DNA of 17,206 nt, taken from assembly GCA_035473395.1 (NCBI GenBank), contig DATIOF010000171.1:1-17206 (forward strand), read 5' to 3'. The notes below the pieces were generated by a model. It was not told the origin of the DNA. It worked only from the letters and a program-made list of their open reading frames with translations, and did no database searches. Shown here one piece after another: positions 11,338-17,206 of the stretch. Source of the DNA: AC-32 sp035473395 (GTDB lineage: Bacteria > Actinomycetota > Thermoleophilia > Gaiellales > Gaiellaceae). Position 1 is the stretch's first letter. Each line of letters starts with the position of its first letter. The translations under genes and the position numbers were made by a program.

Positions 11338-12258
11338 ATGGAGCGATCGCTGCCCGTGGCCGAGCGGCCACGCCGCCCCGAGTGGATGAAGGTGCGCGCG
11401 CCGAGCGCGGACTCCGCGTACTTCGACGTCCGCAAGCTGATTCACGGCGCGTCGCTGAACACGATCTGCGAGGAGGCGCGCTGCCCGAACATCGCCGAGT
11501 GCTGGGGGCGCGGCACCGCGACCTTCCAGATCCTCGGCGAGACCTGCACCCGCGCCTGCCGCTATTGCTACGTCCACTCCGGCCGGCCCGAGCAGCCGCC
11601 CGACCCGCTCGAGCCGCTGCGGCTTGCCGCCGCCGCGGCCAAGATGAACCTCAAGCACGTGGTCGTCACCTCGGTCGACCGTGACGACGTGCCCGACCGG
11701 GGAGCGGCCCACTACGCGGCCACGATCCGGGCGCTCAAGCACAAGATGCCTGAGGCGACGATCGAGATCCTTACGCCCGACTTCCTCGGCGTGGAGGAGG
11801 AGGCGCTGCAAACGATCCTGGTCGAGCGGCCCGACGTCTTCAACCACAACATCGAGACCGTGCGCCGCCTGCACGCACGCATGCGCGGCGCCAAGGCGAG
11901 CTACGACAAAGCCCTCTGGCTGCTCGAGCGAGCGAAGGAGCTGGCCGACTACCCGGTGCTGACGAAGTCGGGGATCATCGTCGGGCTCGGCGAGACCAAT
12001 GACGAAGTCGTCGACACGCTGCGCGACCTGCGCGAGCACGGTGTGGACGTCGTCACGATCGGCCAGTATCTGCAGCCGAGCGCGAAGCACGCGAAGATCG
12101 ACCGCTGGGTGCACCCCGACGAGTTCCGCTGGTTCCGTGAGCAGGGCGAGGCCCTCGGCTTCGGCTCCGTCTTCTCGGGACCGCTGGTCCGGTCGAGCTA
12201 CCGCGCCGACGAGCAGCGACACGCCGCGGCGAACGGTCATGGCGCCGTGGCGTACTAG
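11338..12258 (+). CDS. lipA: Lipoyl synthase LipA (radical SAM)
   Basis: Inserts sulfur at C6 and C8 of protein-bound octanoate, completing lipoate on E2. Its 306 residues are typical. Both iron-sulfur clusters are intact: the auxiliary-cluster cysteines C44, C49 and C55 in NTICEEARCPNIAECW, and the radical-SAM triad C70, C74 and C77 in CTRACRYC. Other landmarks are GRGTATFQILGETCTR, VTSVDRDDVPDRG, VFNHNIETV, KSGIIVGLGET and the C-terminal VRSSY, whose Ser ligates the auxiliary cluster. Transcription seems to start at the ATG. The last 20 nt overlap the start of a small lipoprotein gene. Together with LipB it forms the de novo lipoylation route serving the E2 encoded in this window; the two genes are separated here by the small protein, channel, HD-GYP and secreted-protein genes rather than adjacent. 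Confidence 0.97.
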   Translation: MERSLPVAERPRRPEWMKVRAPSADSAYFDVRKLIHGASLNTICEEARCPNIAECWGRGTATFQILGETCTRACRYCYVHSGRPEQPPDPLEPLRLAAAAAKMNLKHVVVTSVDRDDVPDRGAAHYAATIRALKHKMPEATIEILTPDFLGVEEEALQTILVERPDVFNHNIETVRRLHARMRGAKASYDKALWLLERAKELADYPVLTKSGIIVGLGETNDEVVDTLRDLREHGVDVVTIGQYLQPSAKHAKIDRWVHPDEFRWFREQGEALGFGSVFSGPLVRSSYRADEQRHAAANGHGAVAY

Positions 12259-12595
12259 CGCCGCTGCCGCGGCCGTCGTGCTGCTCGCGACCGCTTGCGG
12301 CTACACCTCGCCGGCTCGCGAAACCGTTGCGACGAAGACCGTGCCGAGCAAGGCTCAGCTGGCCCCGGCAGGCCAGAAGCCGTTGAAGGTCAAAGGCACG
12401 GGCTTCCTGCCGGACGAGCACGTCAAGGTGGCGACGAAGGGCAAGACGGTGACCACCGTCGCCGACTCGCAGGGCACGTTCGTCGTCAGCCTCCCCGGCG
12501 TGAACGGCTGCGACAGCGTGAACGTCGTCGCGACCGGCGCCGACGGCTCGCACGCCGAGTTCAACCTCTCGCAGATCACCTGTAACGGCACCTAG
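12239..12595 (+). CDS. Small secreted lipoprotein with Ig-like domain
   Basis: The 118-residue product starts MAPWRTSAAAAAVVLLATAC, a lipoprotein signal with the lipid-accepting C20 (lipobox LATAC, slightly off consensus at -3). After a short Thr/Ser/Lys-rich linker, residues about 48-118 (KPLKVKGTGFLPDEHVKV, then ADSQGTFVVSLPG) have the alternating-strand pattern and the GxGFxPxExV motif of bacterial Ig/filamin-like folds. C in GVNGCDS and C in QITCNGT may form a disulfide. There is no enzymatic motif. The start at 12239 lies inside the lipA end (20-nt overlap), so expression is probably coupled to lipA, though a functional link with lipoate is not implied. A strong hairpin terminator follows 22 nt after the stop. 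Confidence 0.7.
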   Translation: MAPWRTSAAAAAVVLLATACGYTSPARETVATKTVPSKAQLAPAGQKPLKVKGTGFLPDEHVKVATKGKTVTTVADSQGTFVVSLPGVNGCDSVNVVATGADGSHAEFNLSQITCNGT

Positions 12596-12602
12596 CGCCA
12601 CC

Positions 12603-12616
12603 GTGCCTCAAGGCAC
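12603..12616. repeat. Small hairpin GTGCC-TCAA-GGCAC
   Basis: Perfect 5-bp stem with a 4-nt loop just after the lipoprotein stop codon and immediately before the larger terminator hairpin; it may contribute to termination. Confidence 0.45.
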
Positions 12617-12617
12617 A

Positions 12618-12645
12618 ACGAGGGCCGCCCGCAGGCGGCCCTCGT
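12618..12645. terminator. Strong bidirectional hairpin terminator between convergent genes
   Basis: ACGAGGGCCGCC, loop CGCA, GGCGGCCCTCGT: a perfect 12-bp GC-rich stem with a tetraloop. It lies between the ends of the plus-strand lipoprotein gene and the minus-strand Asp-box gene. There is no T-tract on either side, as is common for high-G+C terminators. Confidence 0.85.
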
Positions 12646-12667
12646 CAGTGCTCGGTGGAACTAGCGG

Positions 12668-15600
12668 CTAGTCGTCATCGTCGTGCCCAGGACCGAGGTC
12701 CAGGCTCCAGATCCCCTGTGAGTGGGTAGCCGCGTAGAGCACGCGCTTGCAGTTGCCGCCGCCCGAGCAGGTCGGGACGCGGCTGGACGGCTGGATCTCG
12801 AGGTGCATGATCTCGTAGCGAGGCATGCCCTTCATCGTGTGCCAGCCGCTGTGGCCGTCGTTCGGCCCGGCGAGGACGCCGAAGTCCGTGCCCACGTACA
12901 GCGTGTGGGTGGCGTCGTCGCGGACGATGTCCGACACCGGTAGGTCGCCGTTCGAGGTGGGAGTCGGGAAGGCGGACGTGCCGCTCTCCACGTTCAGGTT
13001 CGTGAACGTGCCCGTGCCGGGCGCGTCCTGCTCGGTCACCTCGAACACGTGACCCATGGTCGTCGGGGTCGCCGCGTTGAAGCCGGAGTACGTGATCCAC
13101 GCGTGCTTCGGGTTCGCCGGGTCGGGATAGATCCCGCTGATGTAGCGCGTCGGCGAGGTCGGATTGTCGACGCGGTGCCACGTGATCGTCGACGGGTCGC
13201 TCGCATCGCCGTTATGCGTCACGAACAGGCGTCCGGCACCTGTCGCCGCCCAGACCGTGCCGTGGTCGGCGCCGTCACGCGCCACCCACGAGACCACCAG
13301 GCCGCCACGGTCTGCACCGTAGAACGTTCCTGCGAGGTCGCCGGGCTGGTTGATGCAGGACGGAATCGACGGAGTGCTGGCGAGGCCGTCGCAGTACGGA
13401 CCGCCCATCGGCCGGTAGTCGCCACAGCCGAGCGTGCTGGCGCCCGTGACGAACTCCTGGCAGTTGCTCTCCATGAACGGGATGTTCGGCGCCGTAGGCT
13501 GAGCGCCGGCCTGCGTGGCCGGGCCGCCGCCGAAGGCCAGCGTCCGCCAGACGTGGCGCGCACCGCTGTAGATCGGGTGCGAGCCGGGCGTCGGGTTCGG
13601 ATCGCCCACCTGGGGCCAGTAGAACGCCGGGCCCTCACCGCTGCGACGGATCGGAGCCGTCGAGACGACCCAGCGCTCCGGATCGCCGTTGCGGAAGTTC
13701 GAGTCACCGGCACCGCTGGTGAACTCGTTCGCCCGCCAGGTCGCCATGGTGGCGTCGTACACGGCGTTGCCGCCGTCGCCGTAGATGACCTGATTGAACG
13801 TGTCGCGCTTGCAGTTGTTCGTGTTCGACCACGTGCCGTTGTCCTGCGTGCCGCCCATCACTTCGCACGAGTTCGCAGGGTTGATCGCCACGTTGATGAA
13901 CTGCAGCGTCGAGCTCAGGTTGCGGTTGATGTGGCTCAGCTGGACCGGGACCCGCGACAGCAGTCGCTTGCAGCCGACGTTGTCGGGGCCGACCACCGGA
14001 CCGCCGGTAGCGCCGTCACGGCCCTGCTCGTCGCACTGCGACGAGATGTTGGCGAACGTGCCGCTCGTGCTGATCACGCCGCCGTCCGAGCCCTCGAAGA
14101 TCTGGGTCGGATTGCCAGGGTTGATGACGATCGCGTGCTGGTCGGGGTGGATGCTGTTCGAGGCCCGCCGACACCATGGAATGCCGTAGGGCGCGTACGC
14201 GCACCACGGTGCCACGGTGTCCTGAGCGTCGGTTGTGAGGTCGGTGAACGTCCGGCTCCCGTTGGCGGGATCCGGGTCCCCCGCGGTGTTCGAGTAGAGC
14301 ACCGCGCGGCCGTTCGACATGCCCGCGCCCTGTCCGGACGCGTCATGCCCGAAGCCGCAGCCGACACCCTTGGTGTCGCACGGCTGCTCGTCGTACTGCA
14401 TCGCGCCGATCACATAGACCGTGTCCGGGTGCCCTGCCGGCGTGTAGACCTCCTCGTCGTACCAGCACTGCGCCCAGCAGAAGTCCTGCGTGGGGAAGTA
14501 CGGGTTCGACGTGTCACGCGAGGTCAGGCACTGCCACCCGGCGTTGTACGACGCGGGGAACGTGTGCGTCGCCGGATCGGGCGGAGTGCATCCCGTCCCC
14601 ACCGGCAGCACCGGCGGCTGCGACGCAAGCAGCGTCGCGGCCGGCAGCTGGCCGTTGTCCGTCCGCCAGAAGTTGGCGGCGAGCGGATCGCTCGGGCCAC
14701 CACCGGCGGCGGTGCCGTCGGTCAGGTAGATGCGCGTATGACCGTTCTTGGAGGTCAGCGCGATCATCGTCCGGTCAGTTCCGGCCCCGGTGTTGAACTG
14801 GGGCTTGAACACCTGCTGGAACGACGTCGACGCAGCGCCCGCGTCACGGCGCCATACGCCGGCATCGAAACCGGCCGCGTAGACGACGCTCGGGTTCAGC
14901 GGATCGAGACCGAGGTCGGTGATGCCGAACGAGATCCCGGCATCCGGCTTCGTGCCGTCCCAGACCTCCTTGAAGGTCGCGCCGCCGTCGCTTGACTCGT
15001 ACACACCAGGCTCGTTCGCACCCGGCGTGAAGCGCGAGGTGCCGCCGGCGCCGATCACGTGCGAGAGACCCCGCACGCCGAGCGCCGAGCCGACGAGCAT
15101 GTGGTTCGAGTTGCGCGGGTCGATCACGATCGAGTTGATCCCGCGGCCGAGGAAGGCGTCGGTGCCCGGCGTCGCGCACGGGTAGATCGCGGTGCTGACG
15201 CACCTGTCCGCGAGCTTCTGCCAGTGCTCCCCGCCGTCCTTCGAGCGGTAGATGCCGACGCCCGCCTCACACCCGGAGGTGCAGCGGTTGGCCTCACCGG
15301 TGCCCAGGTACAGCGTGTCCTGGCCGTTGCCATTGCCATTGCCGTTGCCGTTGCCGTGGCCGTCGTCCTTCCAGTCGTGGCCATGATCGTTGCCCGGAAC
15401 GAGCGTGAGCGTCCCGACCGAGTTCTGGTCGAGATCCTCCGGGCTGATCTGCTTCCACTCCGGGTTCGGAGCGGTCGCGTTGTCCGTCCGCCAGACGCCG
15501 CCGCCGGAGACTCCCGCCCAGAGGCGGCAGTGATGAGCGTTGCAGTCCGGGTCGGCGACCAACGTGGTGACACGGCTCGCCGTGTTGTTGGTCGCGCCGG

Positions 15601-15994
15601 AGAAGGAGATCACGCCGGGCTCGGTCGCGTTCTCCGTCGGGCCATAGAGCTTCCACTTGTGCCCGTCGATCAGCAACCGCCGCGCGTGCTTCAGGCGGGT
15701 TGCGTCGCGGGCGGCGATCCGATTGAACGTCGCCCGTGCTCGCGCGACGACCGTGGTCGGAATCGCCTTGGCCGGATACGTCCGGCTCTGAGCTCGCCAC
15801 TGCTCGAACGAGGTCGGTCCTTCACGGACCACCTCAGCAGCGTTGCCGGTCTCACCGGCGTCGCCTCCTGCCTTCGAGCTGAACCCCGGGCCCGAGCCCG
15901 AGGACTTCCCGGCAAGCAGGACGAGAGTCAGGGCGACCGCGGCGGCCAACACGAAAAACGAGGCCGTCACTACGCCCGTGCGCGTTCTGGTCAT
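12668..15994 (-). CDS. Large secreted or membrane-anchored Asp-box (BNR-like) beta-propeller protein
   Basis: The 1108-residue product starts MTRTRTGVVTASFFVLAAAV: basic residues, then one hydrophobic segment (about 8-28) acting as a signal peptide or anchor. The remainder is extracellular, Gly/Asn/Asp-rich and studded with Asp-box hairpins (SxDGGxxW type): SKDGGEHWQ near 253, SSDGGATFKEVW near 335 and GSDGGVIST near 635, alternating with strands such as DTLYLGTGEA, VVYAAGF and LYVGTDFG. This suggests one or two propellers of the sialidase/VPS10/Ycf48 type. No sialidase catalytic Arg triad is evident, so binding rather than hydrolysis is likely. It contains many Cys for a secreted protein. 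Low-complexity stretches are a Gly-Asn repeat near 218 and a C-terminal GHDDDD. The ATG at 15994 has GGGGAG four nt upstream; the frame is open far beyond it only because stops are rare. It is downstream of the S8 protease gene by 86 nt. Confidence 0.75.
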   Translation of the reverse strand: MTRTRTGVVTASFFVLAAAVALTLVLLAGKSSGSGPGFSSKAGGDAGETGNAAEVVREGPTSFEQWRAQSRTYPAKAIPTTVVARARATFNRIAARDATRLKHARRLLIDGHKWKLYGPTENATEPGVISFSGATNNTASRVTTLVADPDCNAHHCRLWAGVSGGGVWRTDNATAPNPEWKQISPEDLDQNSVGTLTLVPGNDHGHDWKDDGHGNGNGNGNGNGQDTLYLGTGEANRCTSGCEAGVGIYRSKDGGEHWQKLADRCVSTAIYPCATPGTDAFLGRGINSIVIDPRNSNHMLVGSALGVRGLSHVIGAGGTSRFTPGANEPGVYESSDGGATFKEVWDGTKPDAGISFGITDLGLDPLNPSVVYAAGFDAGVWRRDAGAASTSFQQVFKPQFNTGAGTDRTMIALTSKNGHTRIYLTDGTAAGGGPSDPLAANFWRTDNGQLPAATLLASQPPVLPVGTGCTPPDPATHTFPASYNAGWQCLTSRDTSNPYFPTQDFCWAQCWYDEEVYTPAGHPDTVYVIGAMQYDEQPCDTKGVGCGFGHDASGQGAGMSNGRAVLYSNTAGDPDPANGSRTFTDLTTDAQDTVAPWCAYAPYGIPWCRRASNSIHPDQHAIVINPGNPTQIFEGSDGGVISTSGTFANISSQCDEQGRDGATGGPVVGPDNVGCKRLLSRVPVQLSHINRNLSSTLQFINVAINPANSCEVMGGTQDNGTWSNTNNCKRDTFNQVIYGDGGNAVYDATMATWRANEFTSGAGDSNFRNGDPERWVVSTAPIRRSGEGPAFYWPQVGDPNPTPGSHPIYSGARHVWRTLAFGGGPATQAGAQPTAPNIPFMESNCQEFVTGASTLGCGDYRPMGGPYCDGLASTPSIPSCINQPGDLAGTFYGADRGGLVVSWVARDGADHGTVWAATGAGRLFVTHNGDASDPSTITWHRVDNPTSPTRYISGIYPDPANPKHAWITYSGFNAATPTTMGHVFEVTEQDAPGTGTFTNLNVESGTSAFPTPTSNGDLPVSDIVRDDATHTLYVGTDFGVLAGPNDGHSGWHTMKGMPRYEIMHLEIQPSSRVPTCSGGGNCKRVLYAATHSQGIWSLDLGPGHDDDD
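15323..15352. repeat. In-frame hexanucleotide tandem repeat (GCCRTT x5)
   Basis: Five consecutive GCCGTT/GCCATT units on the plus strand, continued by the near-copies GCCGTG and GCCGTC to 15364. On the coding (minus) strand they encode the alternating Gly-Asn run inside the Asp-box protein, flanked by His/Asp-rich residues. Gain or loss of a unit changes the protein by two residues without a frameshift. Confidence 0.85.
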
Positions 15995-16067
15995 CGATCT
16001 CCCCTTTGCGTTGCGAATCTGACTCGCGAGGGGACCCCCCAGGCCGCCCCCGCCAGATGCATCGGGG

Positions 16068-16076
16068 CTTATATCA
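16068..16076 (-). promoter_or_regulatory. Extended -10 promoter (TGATATAAG) for the Asp-box gene
   Basis: On the minus strand TGATATAAG fits TGnTATAAT with one mismatch, in a locally AT-rich island between the S8 protease stop codon and the Asp-box gene. It would give a leader of about 65 nt, which is GC-rich and contains a G-run/C-run pair (around 16030-16040). No clear -35 is seen, as expected for extended -10 promoters. Confidence 0.5.
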
Positions 16077-16080
16077 CTGT

Positions 16081-17206
16081 TTAGCGGCTGACGGCGGCGC
16101 CCGCGTCGACCAGGCCCGCCCCGTAGGCATCGGCGAAGCCGATCGGGTGCGACTGGTCGAGGTGGCAAAAGCCGGTCGCGCAGGGAACGCCGCTCAGCGC
16201 GGGAGCCGCGTTCGCCGGGTCGCTCGGGCCCATGAAGTTGACGGGCGAGCGGTTGGCGGTGTCGGCCAGCCGGCGCACCAGCGCCGAAGGCCGCCCGACC
16301 AGCTCGCGATGGGCCGAGAGCAGGAGCGCCGCGACGCCGACCGCGTTCGGAGTCGACATCGAGGTGCCCTGGAGCCAGCCGTAGGCGTCGCCCCTGGCCG
16401 TGAAGCACGCCGAGTTGAAGGCCGACGACTGGATCGGGTCCTTGCAGATCAGCCCCTGCTTGGCGAGCGCGCCGAACGAGCCCCAGGTGGAGGCCAGGAC
16501 GTCGCCGGGCCCGCCGTCCCAGGCCGGGATCTCGTACGCACGAGCGCCGCCCGGAGCCGAGAGATCGACCCGCGAGCCGTAGTTCGAGTAGTAGGCGAGC
16601 TGGTCGCGCGCGCCGACGTGTGAGCTCCAGCGCAGCGGCACCGACGCCGGTGCGGCACCGATCGCATTCGCGGTCGCCGAGACCATCGTCACGCCGGGAA
16701 CGCCGCCGGGCACGACGAGCCCTCCACGCAGGTCGGAGTCCGCGAGCGACTCGCTGCCCGGAGCCGTCAGCGCGATTCCCTGGCTGCCGGTCGAGACCTG
16801 GCCGACGTTCTCGAGGCGCCGTCCGTCGAGCGTCATCGTCACTCGGTTGACGCGCACGTGCTGGTTGCCGGCGGCGGCGAAGACCGGCACGCCGTGTGCC
16901 CGGCAGTAGTCGACGGCGTCGGTGAAGAGCAGAAAGTCCTGAACCGAGGCCTCGTCGGAGGGGTCGACGTAGCCCTCGATCGACATGTTGACGACGTCGA
17001 TGCGCGGGTCGGAGCACGCAGCCACCAGGCCGGAGAGCATCCAGGTCGAGAGGCCGCCGAGGCCGGCCGCGAGCACCTTGTAGGAGCCGATCCGAACGCC
17101 CGGAGCGACGCCGTTCGAGGCGAAGCCGTTCAGCGCGCCCGCGATGCGGCTGGCGACCCAGGTGCCGTGGCCCTCGAAGTCGCCGTCGCGGCAGTCGCGC
17201 AGGCCC
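16081..17206 (-). CDS. S8 subtilisin-like serine protease, N-terminus cut off by window edge
   Basis: About 374 C-terminal residues are visible. The frame is open to base 17206, reading GLRDCRDGDFEGHGT at the edge. The catalytic His lies in GHGTWVASRIAGALNG, with the subtilase follow-up GVAPGVRIGSYKVLAAG; the oxyanion Asn is in VFAAAGNQ, and the catalytic Ser in LQGTSMSTPNAVGVAALLL. The catalytic Asp and any signal peptide lie outside the window. An insertion of about 90 residues between AAAGNQ and the YYSNYGSRVDLSAPGG segment matches the usual subtilase core plus a long loop. Cysteines (for example CRDGDF, LICKDP, SACFTARG, PCATGFC) point to an extracellular, disulfide-bonded enzyme. The GTG at 17076 is an internal codon, not the start. 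The Asp-box protein gene follows on the same strand after 86 nt. Confidence 0.92.
   Translation of the reverse strand, partial: GLRDCRDGDFEGHGTWVASRIAGALNGFASNGVAPGVRIGSYKVLAAGLGGLSTWMLSGLVAACSDPRIDVVNMSIEGYVDPSDEASVQDFLLFTDAVDYCRAHGVPVFAAAGNQHVRVNRVTMTLDGRRLENVGQVSTGSQGIALTAPGSESLADSDLRGGLVVPGGVPGVTMVSATANAIGAAPASVPLRWSSHVGARDQLAYYSNYGSRVDLSAPGGARAYEIPAWDGGPGDVLASTWGSFGALAKQGLICKDPIQSSAFNSACFTARGDAYGWLQGTSMSTPNAVGVAALLLSAHRELVGRPSALVRRLADTANRSPVNFMGPSDPANAAPALSGVPCATGFCHLDQSHPIGFADAYGAGLVDAGAAVSR

Noticed and set aside
13049..14995. 648-residue open frame on the plus strand
   Set aside because: Arg/Val/Ala-rich shadow antisense to the Asp-box gene, with no family motifs or ribosome binding site; long stop-free antisense frames are expected at this G+C content.
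12668..17017. Continuous open frame suggesting a 1449-residue protein
   Set aside because: The first 341 codons overlap the S8 protease gene in another frame and have Arg/Ala-rich shadow composition. The signal-anchor start with a ribosome binding site at 15994 is the real beginning.
1..17206. CRISPR array, insertion sequence, prophage, integrase or attachment site
   Set aside because: No spaced direct repeats, transposase or integrase motifs, or terminal inverted repeats with target duplications were seen; gene content is chromosomal.

Overview
This looks like an ordinary, gene-dense chromosomal segment from a high-G+C Gram-positive bacterium. A groES-groEL pair behind a CIRCE operator, strong G/C bias at third codon positions, several apparently leaderless promoters (TAnnnT directly before the start codon) and secreted Ala/Gly-rich proteins fit an Actinomycetota lineage. 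The NGGFEGG-type secreted protein and the mixture of families make me favour a Thermoleophilia-like (Gaiella/Solirubrobacter-like) organism, but that placement is inference. I see no rRNA, tRNA, insertion sequence, prophage, CRISPR array or biosynthetic cluster.

Layout. (1) 1-1960: groEL (cut by the window edge) and groES on the minus strand, transcribed from a CIRCE-controlled promoter. (2) 1961-2777: a Nudix hydrolase and an ASCH-domain protein on the plus strand. (3) 2778-3055: a 278-bp stretch without a gene that carries three short perfect palindromes. (4) 3056-6834: a small four-CxxC zinc-ribbon protein (minus) shares a 40-bp divergent promoter region with a 2-oxoacid dehydrogenase operon, E1 alpha, E1 beta and E2 (plus). 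(5) 6831-7718: a TetR-type regulator (minus) divergent from a small membrane protein (plus). (6) 7715-9208: lipB, a 64-aa charged protein and a TMEM175-type channel. (7) 9205-10545: a membrane HD-GYP protein (minus) with a structured leader, divergent from (8) 10675-12595: a secreted beta-sandwich protein, lipA and an overlapping small lipoprotein, closed by a strong hairpin. (9) 12668-17206: a large secreted Asp-box beta-propeller protein and, upstream of it, an S8 subtilisin-like protease cut by the window edge, both on the minus strand.

How the genes fit together. The common theme of the middle of the window is lipoate-dependent 2-oxoacid oxidation. E1 alpha/E1 beta/E2 form the dehydrogenase core, LipB transfers octanoate from acyl carrier protein to the lipoyl domain, and LipA inserts the two sulfurs. 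No E3 (dihydrolipoyl dehydrogenase) gene is present here. The other genes are individually recognisable housekeeping, signalling or secretion functions.

I did not find a clear new biological system. The observations I consider most worth checking are: the recurrent leaderless promoter pattern at five genes; a perfect 10-bp inverted repeat that brackets the groES/Nudix divergent region; mutually exclusive hairpins in the leader of the HD-GYP gene; the palindrome-rich gap at 2778-3055; and two convergent gene pairs whose stop codons share the same CTAG.
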